In this document: one piece after another, positions 24,490 through 37,035 of the stretch
Position numbering within the stretch: the stretch's first letter is position 1
Layout of the letters: each line of letters opens with the position of its first letter
NCBI GenBank assembly: GCA_000711775.1
Contig: ARYC01000247.1
Coordinates: 62,001-126,000 of the forward strand
Reading direction: 5' to 3'
DNA from: Oxytricha trifallax
Lineage: Eukaryota > Ciliophora > Spirotrichea > Sporadotrichida > Oxytrichidae
Length of the DNA: 64,000 nt
Notes under the pieces: model-generated
The model's database searches: none
The model's input: the letters and a program-made list of their open reading frames with translations, nothing else
What the model was told of the DNA's origin: nothing
Program-made: the position numbers and the translations under genes

Positions 24490-27400
24490 AGTGTCAAGTA
24501 ACACGTACACTTCGAATAGTTTGAACCCTACTAAGTAGATACAGCCACTCATCGCACATAGAAATGCATCTCCTGTACTATCTTCAACAAACAAAGGCAG
24601 GTAAAACAATTTTCAACAAAACACCAATAATTTTTCAAATGCACACTATCAATAAAAGAATAATTTAATGGATAAACTCATTAAAATAAGGATTTTAAGT
24701 TTGTAAATAAATTGAATTTATTGCTAATTATCAATCACAAAATCAATGGGCGAATGGAGGGAGTGACAACAACAATGAAACAGGTGCGCTTCAAATATAA
24801 TCTGATGCCACCAACTACAAATAGAAATCGCATTAAAAACTGAGTAAATAACAGTAGAAGTAATCCTCAAATGTATTTGTCGATTAGAATTTGAATAGTA
24901 GCATCAGTCATAATAATTATCAAAGTTCTGTTAATACTAACAATAATGGTCACAATTTACTTCATAAAATAATGTAAAATTGAGTAGTGCCATTAATCAT
25001 TTGAATATATTATCATGTATAATAATAAATTTGAAAATAAATTTATACATATTTTATAATTTACTATAAAACCCAAAACACCGTAGCCTCTCAAACAACA
25101 CCCAAAACCCCTTATTCAACAACCTCCAGCATCAATAGTAAAACCAAGAAATTGATTTAATTTTGAATTAAAAAGAGCAGGAATTGCAGCAGATAAATCA
25201 ACTGAGGATACAGACACTGGAGAATATTATCGAAGAAAAAATGAAATACATTGATTAATTGGAAAGACAAGCCAATAATGGCAGTTAAGCCTCACACAAT
25301 CACATGATAGGTTAATAGCATAATACTTGAATTATTATATGAAGTTTAAGTATAAATATGGTAATTACTATAAATTATAATAAATATATGTAAAATACTG
25401 GTAGTTTTATGAATCTGCATGGGAATAGAACAAGTGAGGTGACCAGTGGAAGAGAAAAACAAGTTTCTGACAACCATCTTGACAAATATTTGTATATTTC
25501 ATCAAACAAATAGGCCAATAATTACACTATATTTTATAATGAATTATAAAATATGAAATATCTGAACCATTAGATAGAGGATGATACTCAAAAGAACAAT
25601 ACTTAAAACCTGCAACGTAAACTTTAGAAATATAGAGAGAGGGGATTGAAGTACAAAACTTTATATAATTAAACTAAGAACGCACTATAAGTAGAGTAGA
25701 TGAATAGCAATCAATATCAATAGTAATATGAAGAGTAAAAAATTAAGAATTAGGAGCTATTTTAATATATAGCTGTTTATTAATTTAAGGAATTCCAAAT
25801 GACTTAAATAATTTATTTACATGTTGAAATTGTGAAAAAAGATATGAAAATAATTTTTTATCAATATATAATATGATTATTCGTAATTAAAGCTTGAAAT
25901 GCGAGTTGGACAAGTATAATAAAAAATAGAACAGGAAATACGCAGAGTGAAAACTGAATGCTAAAATTTAATTACTCGTTAAGAACAGGAATTCTAACAA
26001 GAGAGGGAAAAGCTCAAAGAAATCATAGAAACAAAACATCAAGAAATTGAGAATAAAAAGACCATGCTCAATGAATACAAGCATAATCATTCTAAAACAA
26101 GAGAAATATAGTAATTGAGGGAGGAGATGATTTCTAAACTATAGGAAAAGAACTCCGATATGAAATTATTTTGCGTATTATAAATTAACTATGAAAGTAT
26201 TTCAAATAAGAATTAATAGACCATTTAAAAAATGTGATTAATATTAAGATGAGACTATTAGAATTAGAGATCCAGAGACTTCTGAATGAAAATTCTTAAG
26301 TTTAGTCATAAAATGAAGAATTAATTAATGAGCTGGAGCATGTAAGACTTTCATCTATGGAACATCTTGAAAATATGGAGAGAGAATTGCAGGTGAAGTA
26401 TGAGCAAGCATAGAATGGGGATTAATAATTGAGGGAGCTACAAGAACAGTTTTTAATGTTTAGGGATGAAAAGAAACTCAAAGAAAATGATCTTAAAAGT
26501 TAAGCTGAGAAGTAAACTTTTGACTTTAAATAAATTAATGATTAATACAGCTATTATTTGTCTTTTTTCTAAGACTTGTGTAATTAAGCATGTTTATAAG
26601 AACGAAGTGTTTTAGATTAAGAGAGACAAAGATCTCGAAATACAGCACATAAAACTAGTCAGTGAAACTGAGAGATTGAATCTAAAATCAGAATTCGAAG
26701 TAAAGCTTGAAATTCTATCCAAAGAAAATGTTTTCTTAATTGAAGAAAGAAAGAGATTGAAGGGTGATTTGAAATCTTGGCAATCTAAATATGAAGCAGA
26801 GTAGAAATTGTTTAATTAAGAGTAAAATGCATTGAAGAACGAGCTCCTTAGTGTGAAAAGAGATGAAGCTTCGAAAAGTTTATTGAATGATGAAATAAAT
26901 AACATGAAAGCTGCTTTGTAGGCTTGCAAGACATAGATTGATAAGATCCTGCTTGACAATCAAAGTCTACAGAGATAACTACTCATAGATATTTTTAGTT
27001 TTACTATGCTTTTTAAAATTTAATAGCTAAGCAAGCTTTGAACAACTAAATTATAGTACCACACAGCAACCAATTAGAGAGTAACAACCTAAATGTAAGC
27101 CAATTGACGAATCAAAATAATTAATAGACTACAAACGACAGATCTTTGATGTTTAACGATGTACTCTAAACAATGGCAACTTAGGGTGGTCCACCATTAA
27201 CTGAGCGAAGAACGCATCACTCTCATAGAACTACAGTGGCTTAACACGAATTACATATCTTCCAAGCAGCTATGCAACTTTCTCATGATAACGACATGCA
27301 GATAAAACCCCATAGATCAATTAAAACACGAAGATTGGGGTAAAGAACGATTAAATAAAAAATTATTTATTATTGGCGTGTAATTTTAATACTTGGGCTA

Positions 27401-28956
27401 ATTATTAAAACGATTTGCTCGATTAATTGTCCTTATAAAATAATCCAATCAGGGTATGTAAATTTGATTTTAGCCTAGCAATATTTAATTTCAGCAATAA
27501 TTATTAATTTCTATTTTAATTGTTCTTAACCCCAATCTTCATGTCTTAATTGATTTATGGGGTTTTACCACTATAAATGAACACAGGTGGTTTGAATAAT
27601 GTTCAAAGTTATTCGTAATAGACCATAGGCAATTAGCAACAAAATTAGATGCAATCGCAACAATAGCAACAGTAAAACACAATGGATTAATCTTTCAAAA
27701 ATTAGACGCCAAGAGAGATTAGAAATTCTTAGATGTAACAGAAAATACTCAATTTTTTGTCTTTTTAATATTTTGACTTTCTTTTCTAAGATTTAACTAT
27801 AGATTATTTTAAACTTTATACTCTCAAACGATGTTACTTCTTAAAACTTTTAAAAAGAGTATTTCTCTATGAAGGATGAAAATATGCAATTAAAGTTGGA
27901 TAATTACAATTTGAATTAGTAATTACAGCAGATTCAAATTAAATTATAAGAGCTTTAATAGAAGAAAAATACACTATCTGACTAGCTAAAGCAAAAACGT
28001 AAAGAGTTTTTACATTTGCACTTTTTTATTATAAATTACTTCTTTTTTTATTGTAAAAATTACATTGGTAGATTATTTATAAAGAGTACGATGAAATGGA
28101 GAAAAAACTGAACGATTCAATCATAAAACTTAAAGAAAAAGAACAGATTTTAATTGAGAACCATCAAACAATAAAAACTTTGAATTCAGATATTGATTCA
28201 AGAGAAAGAGAGATGAAATATATGTAGGATAAGATTGATAAGCTCAGTGACCCAGTCACCCTTAAATTTTTTATAATTATATATATACATGTACCATATT
28301 GTTATAGAATTAATATAAATAATGAAATAATTATTATATAAATTTGAGAAAGATGGACTGGTATCAACATACAAAAAGCGAGTGCAAGAGATGGAAGAAT
28401 ACATCAAATAGATTGAAAGTTAAATAGCAGAGTTGAAAGCATAATAATTCGAGCAGAAATAAGCATTAGTTTATTAAGAAAATAATCCAATGCTGCTTAA
28501 TTAATTGCCTCACCATTAGAATAAGCCTTAAATTTATTTTAATTTCTAATATATACATTTTTATTAAAATCAATGCAGTTTTGTAATTAATGCTTCAAAT
28601 TATTAAATTATTTTTATCTTTTGATTATAATTTATAAAATTAAATTCAATAGAATTCAATCTAGACCAACATAAATCATAGTGACAATCAGTTTAGAAGA
28701 AATTTAAGTTTATCGAACACAAAGTTTAGCAATAACAACCCCAATAATTAATTTAATGAACAGTTTAGAATAAGCAACAATTTTAGTGGAAATATGGAGT
28801 CATAAAACTACAGAAATGTTTCATCATTGAAATAATTTAAATTATTATTTTTATTTTCAATACTAAAATTAGATAAAAAAGATTTAAATGCTATTAATAT
28901 ATATTAAATCGTTTAAGGACAAGATAGCTTCAATGAAAGAATAACTACAATTATGA
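24490..28956 (+). CDS. Block C: long coiled-coil protein gene, interrupted by IESs/introns
   Basis: Begins with cassette X4 (VSSNTYTSNSLNPTKQIQ), then an Asn/Gln/Ser-rich linker (NNFQQNTNNFSNAH, 24590-24960). From about 25150 to 28440 long heptad-like, Glu/Lys/Leu-rich stretches follow, such as LLELEIQRLLNEN (26260), DLEIQHIKLVSETERLNLKS (26630), EYDEMEKKLNDSIIKLKEKE (28085) and KRVQEMEEYIKQIESQIAEL (28380). A Gln-rich linker lies near 27600-27720. The C-terminus (28655-28956) is Asn/Ser-rich and ends SFKDKIASMKEQLQL, then TGA at 28954-28956. Frames are open only with TAA/TAG as Gln. Gaps of about 60-270 bp of pure AT between open segments are IESs or introns. A structural or cytoskeletal role is likely from the coiled coil, but no family is recognised. 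X1-X3 are not beside it; the nearest intact set is in block A. Confidence 0.75.
27302..27568. repeat. Foldback IES inside the coiled-coil gene
   Basis: The segment 27303-27356 (AAAACCCCATAGATCAATTA...) is an inverted copy of 27515-27567, with about 160 bp of AT-rich loop. Coding sequence ends just before and resumes after it (GGLNNVQSYS from about 27588). The left arm overlaps the end of the coding stretch KPHRSIKTRRLG, so the arm may have been copied from the MDS edge. Confidence 0.7.
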
Positions 28957-30262
28957 ATAAATTTATATTTCAATTTTATCTAGATTATTTTATAATAATA
29001 ATGTTAACTTGCAAATAAAATAGTAATTTAATAAGGATTATTTAAATTTAATTTCCAATATTATAAGTTAATATTAAATGAAGCTTAAATTTTTATATTT
29101 TTCATTCTATTTTTTGAAATTCAGGAAACTTTGAATTATATTAAAATATAACGCCTAATTACTTTTTTAGATATCTAATAAATAACCATTTTTAATAAAT
29201 ATTATAATTTTTTTTACGTTAATAAAATTGAAAATATTATTAAAGTTATCTCTAATTCTAATTTATATTTGAAATTATCGATATTATCCCAAAGATTCAT
29301 AATATTATACAAAAACTATAAATTTGGCCAATTTTTATATTGATTAACAAAATATACTGCCAATAATTATTTATTAGTTTTGATATACCTGAATTCATTA
29401 TTTTTAATTATAATTTGTGGATAAGCTATCAATTTTTATCAATACTATTTCTCATTTATTTATCAATCAAAACATAAAAATAATAAAACATTATAATCTT
29501 AAAATGAGGGGTAGAAGACATTTACTAATATATTAATAAATATATCTCATTTATTTTTCCATATTTATGTTAATAAATCTAACGATAATGTAAAATAATG
29601 AATTAAAACTGCCAATAAATTATACAAATAATTTAATGTAAATTATTTTTAAATTATAACTCTTATATATTTGTGAATTAACTCTATACTGATCACATAA
29701 AACTACGAATAGAGTTATTCTTCTTCGACGAACTAGTGCAGCTATCAATCCAGAATCTGATCTATTTAGAAAGCAATTAAGGCTAAAACATGTATAAAAA
29801 TAAGCAGGGATCAAATTTCTCATTAATAGGCAGGGATCGTTCTTGTATAATTCGTACAGAGTGCATTAAGTTTTAAACAATTTACTAAATATATTAATTA
29901 ATTATACAAAATATGAATAATCAACACAACAGTAGAATATTATTTATGTATTTTTAATGCAATGCTACAAAAATGTAATTTTATAAACAAATAAAATTTA
30001 TTCACATGAATGTTAAGCTTATATTTTATTTAAATAATTTATGCTATTATTTTGATTTTATATAACTGTTATTGATTAAAAAATAATAAGCATTAACTAA
30101 GCATTATAATTACTTTCTTTTTTTATTTAAATTTTAAACTATTCAAATAGTTAAATCAAATTTATGAATAAAAATTACAATGCTATTTTTGGAGTAAATA
30201 TATAGAGTGACATAGAAATTTAAATTTTTATATTAATTAAAACTAAAATTACTTTCAAATAT
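28957..30262 (+). other. Spacer between blocks C and D; one possible coding island
   Basis: Mostly AT-rich. At about 29695-29935 a plus-strand frame is open and less AT-rich, reading TTNRVILLRRTSAAINPESD and then LFRKQLRLKH. It might be an isolated MDS; no family recognised. The rest shows nothing. Confidence 0.35.
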
Positions 30263-31012
30263 AATGAGTCATTATAGACCACGAATCAGAGACTGCACAC
30301 TGCTTACTGAATAGATGGAAATAATAATATATTGAAAAACAATTGCGAAAACTTAATGGGAGTTAAATGATTGATATATTAAAATTATTTAATAATAATC
30401 AATATTTACTAATCATAATATATCCAATATAAGGTTTAATTTTATTTAATATTTTAAATAGAAAGAAATAGATTAATATTATTTGCTGGGTTATTCACTT
30501 ATAGATTAATGAAATCTAAATTACTAAAAATGTATTCAAAATAATTTAAAGTTGATATTATTGACAAGTAGAAATTTTATTAATAAATTTACCTATTAAA
30601 ACTTAGAAAATCACTTCAGATACATAAAGGATTCGATTGATAGCATGCCAGCAGGGCTTTAAGGGAGCCAAAAATATCACCGTTTTTATTGGTCACTATT
30701 ATTTAATATTTATTTTATAATCCTTAGATCATAGAATGTTTACAATTTTTTTGTAAGTTAATTTTGAAATAATTGTAATATAAAAGCGCCCCGTAGTTGA
30801 ATCATGATGAACACTCTTTTTAATTCAATTAGAAATACTTTACACATGATGAGAAAGTGTTAAAAATATATAAATTCATTATCAATAAGTTCCAATGTAA
30901 TAAATTATTTATATAATTATTAATTATAGTGTCGAGTAACGGGTTTGTCTGAATGCGAACCAAACTAATTATATATAATAGGTCATCACACATAGAAATA
31001 CATCTACTATGA
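30263..31012 (+). pseudogene. Block D cassettes X1-X4, decayed
   Basis: All four X cassettes are recognisable by nucleotide similarity to block A. In the X1 frame matching block A, TGA occurs after NQRLHTAY. X2 (about 30604) has an extra base shortly after DSIDSMPAG. X4 (30926) meets TGA after a few codons. These breaks are absent from blocks A and E, so D looks like a pseudogene copy. Confidence 0.65.
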
Positions 31013-31280
31013 ACAATTAATAATATATTTATTTGAATATATTAAAAAAATTTCTTTTAATAAATTTGGGTATAGAAATTTTAATACAAATTATCATTTT
31101 TGAATATATGATATAAGCTAATTCATATATTTTTAATTTAAGAAGATTATAGTGAATCTTATTTTATATTTAATATGTCAATAAACTTCTGTTTTATTAT
31201 AACTTTTATATATATTTTTTGTAAAATTTTATCATACATTATGAATGAAAGATTAATTAATAAATAGTAGAATTGTTTTC

Positions 31281-31704
31281 AATATTGTAGGAATACAATT
31301 GAAATTGGGAAATTATAATTAAATTAATCAAAATTAATTCAAATTAGTGGCAGTTAAAGTTGGCCAATTTAAACGATCTTGGGCTCATTCGATAGAGAAT
31401 TCAAAATTAGCTGGACTTTATTATTGGCGGTACTATTTTATCGCATCCCTGGAGCGAGATAACTCGACTTTAATGTGAGGGTATAATTTAATGAATTTAG
31501 ATGATGTTTAATTAAAGTCGAGTTATCTCGCTCCAGGGATGCGATAAAATAGTACCGCCAATAATAAAGTCCAGCTAATTTTGAATTCTCTATCGAATAA
31601 GCCCAAGATCGTTTAAATTGGCCAACTTTAACTGCCACTAATTTGAATTAATTTTGATTAATTTAATTATAATTTCCCAATTTCAATTGTATTCCTACAA
31701 TATT
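31281..31704. mobile_element. Palindromic MITE, copy 2, inside block D
   Basis: A 424-bp palindrome with ends AATATTGTAGGAATACAATT and complement, arms about 31281-31476 and 31510-31704. It shares ends and core (GTGGCAGTTAA, AGCTGGACTTTA, GGCGGTAC, TTATCGCATC) with the copy at 12474. The flanks match the uninterrupted spacers of blocks A (about 15310) and B (about 19800), which provide an empty site around GTAATATT. The reading frame across it is just an effect of the palindrome. Confidence 0.9.
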
Positions 31705-32198
31705 ATAAAGTAAATTATCGAATTTTATCCAATTTTATAAATTAATATAAAAATTTGAATATCGATTTCTAATTTATAGAAGCATAATTTTTAGATTAGA
31801 ATAGTAGTTAGAGTGGATATAAATTAGAATTAAGTTAAGAAAATAATAATATTAAATGGTAGAAAAAATTCTGACTAGAGGAGATCTCAACTAAAATTTA
31901 ATACATAAATATATATTATATTAAAATAAAAATTAATAAATGATATTTAGGATATTTTAATCATATTTAAACCTGCGAATTATAATAAATTAAAAAACAA
32001 AATTAAATTATATTTTGGTTTTCAATTATTGTTAGTTATAATTTGATTTAAAAAACTAAAAAAAAGAATATTAAATTTAATTAGAACCATTGTTAGTAAC
32101 AGAATTTTAAAGTATTTAATTATAATCAGTTTTACTTTAAACTTTTCCTTATTTATTTGAATTAAAAACCCAAAATCAATTTAATTTTTATAATAGAT

Positions 32199-32967
32199 CC
32201 TCATGCATCTGGAAAGTGCCTTAGACAATTACAACGGATCATTACACGAAAATTTAAAAATGCAAAAAACCCCTACTATAAAAATAAATATAAAACTATT
32301 ATTTAGTATATAAAACTAAATAATAGATAAACAACAGGTGGAGATTGTCCTTTTAATGGAGTCACATTACAAAGCTAGAACTGAAACCGTGCTCATACCA
32401 ATACTCTTTGCAAAATTTGGCTACGACAAATATTGTATAAATGAGTTAATATATTTATTTAGATATTTTATACATTAATACTCAATTAATATTGCATTTT
32501 AATTAAGAAGAAAAAAACTATAAAATGTTATTACTAAACATAAAATTGTCGAATTTAATTAATTTTATAAGTAAAATGTAATAATTATTTCTAAAGTCAT
32601 ATATTATATTTTTGATAAATTTCAAATAAAAATATTTTATAATGAATCGAAGTTTTATATTTCATTGGAAGTTCTTTTATTTTTAACCATCACGTCAGTG
32701 TTATGTTTTAAAAATATATTTATTAGATTTTCATAATTTTTATATAAGCAATTTTTAATAAATTAAAAAAAAATCATATGTTATTTGATTATTTAGATTA
32801 AAATAATAAAATTATTTCATATTACAATACACCGTCTTTAATCATCTCACATTAATGTCAGGCAAACTTTAAGGGTTGAGAAAACACCTCGATCTGGAAA
32901 TTTGGAAGCTAAATCCTAGAGAGAAGAGATAAGAACGACTCGATCTATTAATAAATCTAAAAATAAT
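32199..32967 (+). pseudogene. Block D cassettes Y1 and Y2
   Basis: Y1 (32199-32438) reads LESALDNYNGSLHENLKMQK, then TIKINIKLLFSIQNQ, ending FAKFGYDKYC. Y2 (32826-32967) reads LQYTVFNHLTLMSGKLQGLR and then KHLDLEIWKLNPREKRQE. Frames are still open, unlike the X cassettes of the same block, so this half may be functional on its own or only recently inactivated. Annotated as pseudogene because its upstream cassettes are broken. Confidence 0.45.
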
Positions 32968-33390
32968 ATAATTTTTAATTATAGATTTCTGATTGTTCTT
33001 TATTAGTAATTTCTGATTGTTTGTAAAAAATTGCTAGATTACCTAAATTTCTAATATATTAAAAAGATAATAGTTTTTTAGTTTTTTGTAAATATAATGT
33101 TTGATTAAGACATCTGACTTTAAAAAATTAAAAATTTATAAAACTATATTTCCATTTTTCAATAAAAAGCAGTTATTCTATGAATATTATATAATGTTAA
33201 TTATTTAATCTATCTAAATGCTGCTTGAAGAAATTTATTATCATATAAGAATATTCAACTTTTTTTATATAAGATTTTATATTAAAAATTAATTCAAAAT
33301 ATAAAAAACATTGATTTAAAATTTAAAAGTATTTTTAATTAAATTAATTTATCTAAGTAATTTATTAAAATATTTAGTGTTAATATTATA

Positions 33391-33453
33391 GAGAGAATAT
33401 GAAGTAGCCAAATATAAGTTGTTCGTTGACCATGTGAAAGAGCTTTTTTATTG
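33391..33453 (+). other. Possible small cassette in block D
   Basis: Reads LQREYEVAKYKLFVDHVKEL and meets TGA shortly after. Same relative position as the island at 21786 in block B. Confidence 0.3.
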
Positions 33454-35100
33454 ATTAATTTTCAATAGTGTTAATTAATATCAATAATAACTTTCAATTG
33501 ATTTAAATTTATTCAAATATATAAAAAAGCTTTTCGTAGACTAATTTAAAAATTTAAAACCAATAATCTTATAATAAATTAAAATGAATAAATAACTATT
33601 CAATATTTTAAGTAATATAATTTTAAAGTCTTTTTTATACAGCTCAATTTTGATAAATTTTCATATTAAATTTTGTATATTTTTAATTTAATTGTCAAAG
33701 GAATGTTAATTTTCATATTAATTTTTAAATTGATAAAATCAAAACTTTTACTCTTGCCAATTAATCTGATTTTTGATTTGTATTTTGCATTAAAAAGCGA
33801 TTATTTATATATTAAATTACTATTTAATTTATTTTTAAATATTAATATGAAATATTTGGCCATTTATTGAGACTGGCCATCTCCCTGAAACATTTAATAC
33901 CCAATATTTTCATATTGTTTAAACATCAATAATGAAAAACAATTAAGCTGTAGCTTTTATTTAAATAATAAATCTGTGAATCTTTGTAATGAAGATTAAT
34001 ATAAATTTAAATTAAAGATTTGGAAAATATTGAATGTTAACTTGACTAAAACCAAAGTAATCAAACTTTTAACTTAACAACTTTTGAGATGACTTTTTGA
34101 TTAGTCTATTTTTAATAATTTTTACTGAAATACTGATCTGTACTTTTAACTCTATGAGTTAATGGCTTCTAGGCGAATTTATTCTAATTGATGTCATTAA
34201 AATTTCCTTAAAAAATTGAAAAATTTTATAATCTTTTTCAATGACTCTCTATTATTCAGTTATCCTTGATTTACAGAAACTTAGACGAAGCGAATGATAA
34301 CAAAATTAATTTGTTTGTATATATTTGCATTATTTTTTTTCAGAATTATTTAAGCATCGATGCATTTTTATCTTAGTCGAGTTAATTTTTATTTTTCAAA
34401 ACTTTATGCTACAGTAAATGAGTAACTTTAATAATTAAATTTAAATTCTTTATTTATCTAATAACTATTGATAATTAATTTTATAATTTTATTTTTCTTG
34501 ATTTTGAATTAATTAAACTATTTAATCAAATAAATAATATTTTTGGGGTTTATTCACAGTGGATCTATCCTTAAAAGGATTCTGAGCTCGAATTTAAAAA
34601 CTTAGTAATTAATTTTATTAATCCTAATTTAATTATTGTGCAAAATAAATATACTTATATTTAAAACTAATAAACTCAATTAAATTCAATTAAGTTTAAT
34701 GTTTTTGAATAAATAATAATTATTATTAAAACTTAAATATATTAATTAGTTTTTATCTAAATAATATCAGTAATAAGTAAATTATTCATTTTATTGTATC
34801 TGTGTATCGGCGATTTAATAATATGCAGTGAGTGAATAAAATGCCTTGTATGAAGTAGGACTTAGTATATGAATAAATTCCGATAATAATTATATTCAAA
34901 AATTTATTAGAATCATCAACTTATAACTAAAAATAATATTAACAATTTACTCGTGAGTTTAACATGCATAATATAAATGCTGATGTATAGGTCTACATCA
35001 AGTGAATGTATTTTTATTCAAATGATAAAATAAATTAGGATGCGTTTTCCCAATTTTAATAAAAAATGATTATGTATTATTTTTCTAAATAAGTAATTAT
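33454..35100. other. AT-rich tail of block D
   Basis: No convincing gene. The stretch 34545-34690 is similar to 40345-40480 in block E (both share CTTAGTAATTAATTTTATTAAT-like sequence), confirming that D and E are duplicates over several kb. Confidence 0.5.
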
Positions 35101-35129
35101 AAACTAAAAAATAAAAAATTTATAATAAT

Positions 35130-35663
35130 ATTAAGAGCATGCTGGGAGGTTTTTAACATAGCATTATGATATATTGTGTGCTCGATGGCCATCTATGCCG
35201 GAAAACATTACTTGTCCCATCAATCCCGAGCCATATTAAAAAATTAGGTTAAATTTTAACAATTAAAACCTAAAAATATATTACAAATAATTTGAAATCT
35301 TCCGCTCAATCATTGTATGTTTGCTTATTCAAGCAGTGTTGTCATCGTACTCAATAAGAATAGAGTCCGCTATAGGCTTATGTATACATGCGGTAGAGTG
35401 CGTTTTTAAATTGAGATGCCATTATTTAATTTCTTAATGTGGCCTTATTAATTTATATCTACTGTTGAATATTAAAATCTTATAATAAATTTATATTTTT
35501 TTTAACATGTCCTCTACATATTTCTTACCTGCCATATTCTCTCTTAATGATGCTCATAATACTTTCATAAACTCAATTAATGCTAATTTTGTTACAAATA
35601 AGATTAAAAATTTTATCAAAACATATGAAATCAATAATTCTATTTTATTAAATTTGTAAAAAT
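35130..35663 (+). other. Possible coding island, unrecognised
   Basis: A plus-strand frame without TGA for about 175 codons, with GC-richer parts reading HAGRFLTQHYDILCARWPSM (about 35140) and ESAIGLCIHAVECVFKLRCH (about 35365). The minus strand is also partly open at 35130-35230. Could be MDSs of another gene; weak evidence. Confidence 0.3.
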
Positions 35664-35901
35664 GACGATCTCTTTAAATTATTTAATTTAAAAAACATGC
35701 TACTTTATGCAAATATTCTTTCAATTTTTTTGAAAATATAAAAGATCTAAGTTATTCACATACTAATATTTACATAATTTTAAAGCAACAAATTAAAATA
35801 ATAGATTATTTATTTTCCATTTGTATATTCAACACAAGATGGGTTTTAATTATATAAAATTTGTAAATATTTTTATATAAATTCTTTAAATTATTATTTT
35901 A

Positions 35902-36096
35902 AGGTGTAGAAATACATCTCCTGCTCTTAACAATCAAGGCATGCTTCACAATATTCAACAAAACACCAATAATTTCTCAAATGCATATTTTCAATTATAA
36001 AATGTTTAATTATTTTAAGATCAATCGTAGAATCAATGGACAAGGGGAGACAACAAAAATTAAACAGGTGTGCTTTAAATATAATCTGATGGCAGA
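35902..36096 (+). pseudogene. Orphan fragment of X4/coiled-coil linker
   Basis: Matches the end of X4 and the following linker of block C (24560-24810): AGAAATACATCTCCTG, then CAACAAAACACCAATAATTT, then a degenerate copy of the segment ending CTTCAAATATAATCTGATG. At about 36096 it joins abruptly to the end of an X1 cassette, so it marks a recombination junction between duplicated blocks. Confidence 0.65.
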
Positions 36097-37035
36097 GAGA
36101 ATTTACATTCAAAACAATAGCAAAAACTTAATGGGAGTTAAATGAATATTTACAATCATAAAAGTACATTATAAGGTTTAATTTTTATTTAATATTTTTA
36201 AATAGAAAGAAATAGATTAATATTATTTGCTGGGTTATTCACTTATATATTAATGAAATCTAAATTACTATAAATGCGATTATTAAAGGTTTAAAATTGT
36301 ACCAATAACTTATTATATTATTATATTATTATATTATTATATTATGATTTAATGATGTACTGAAATTAATACTTGGGCTTAAGCAAACTAGATAAATAAA
36401 CCAGATAGTTTCATGCTTTGATATTTGGGCATCCACTCAATCCATCCAAGGGCGCAACTTATCATGATTATAAGTTTATAGGAATTATTAATTATTTAAG
36501 TTTTACTGAAGAATGTTAACAAGTAATATATTAATATATCTTTTCGAAGAAATTTTATTAATACATTTACCTATTAAAACTTAGAAAATCACTTTAAATA
36601 CACAAAAGATTCTATTGATAGCATGCCAGCAGGGTTTTATGGGAGTAAAAACATCACTGATTTATTAGTCACAATTAATTAATATTTAATTGTTAAAGCT
36701 AAATAATTTAATATTCTATGATTATTTCTAAGATAATATGGAAATAATTATAAGATAACAGCGCACCGTAGTTGAATTAAGATGAGAACTCATTTGAATT
36801 AAACTAGAAGTATTTCACAAAAGATGAGAGAGTGTTATTTTATGTGAAAGTAATAATTATCAATAGGTTATAATATAGAATTTATTAATATAATTAATAA
36901 AATAAAGTGTATAGCAACACGTACACTTCAAATAGTCTGATTGGGAACTATAACAAGTAAATATAGCTATGCATTGCAAATACAAGTACATTTCCTGTTC
37001 AATTTTTAAAAAATTAAGGCATGTTCATAATTCTC
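36097..37035 (+). CDS. Block E cassettes X1(end)-X4
   Basis: Contains the end of X1 (NNSKNLMGVK, 36105), then X2 (36574; NLENHFKYTKDSIDSMPAGF), X3 (36762; NSAPQLNQDENSFELNQKYF) and X4 (36906; VYSNTYTSNSLIGNYNKQIQ). All are open, with the AGTGT pointer at the X3/X4 junction again. The start codon region of X1 is missing here. A pure TTATA/TTA microsatellite and an unrelated 150-bp stretch (about 36300-36480) separate X1 and X2. Confidence 0.55.
36305..36347. repeat. TTATA-type microsatellite
   Basis: About four tandem units of TATTATATTAT-like sequence. Marks the interval between X1 and X2 in block E, where blocks A and D lack it. Confidence 0.8.

Noticed and set aside
31438..31638. 66-codon open frame on the minus strand
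   Set aside because: Lies wholly within the palindromic MITE; the frame is a by-product of the inverted repeat.
33673..33870. 65-codon hydrophobic open frame
   Set aside because: Pure AT-rich low-complexity sequence (I/L/F/K/N); no conserved counterpart in blocks A, B or E.
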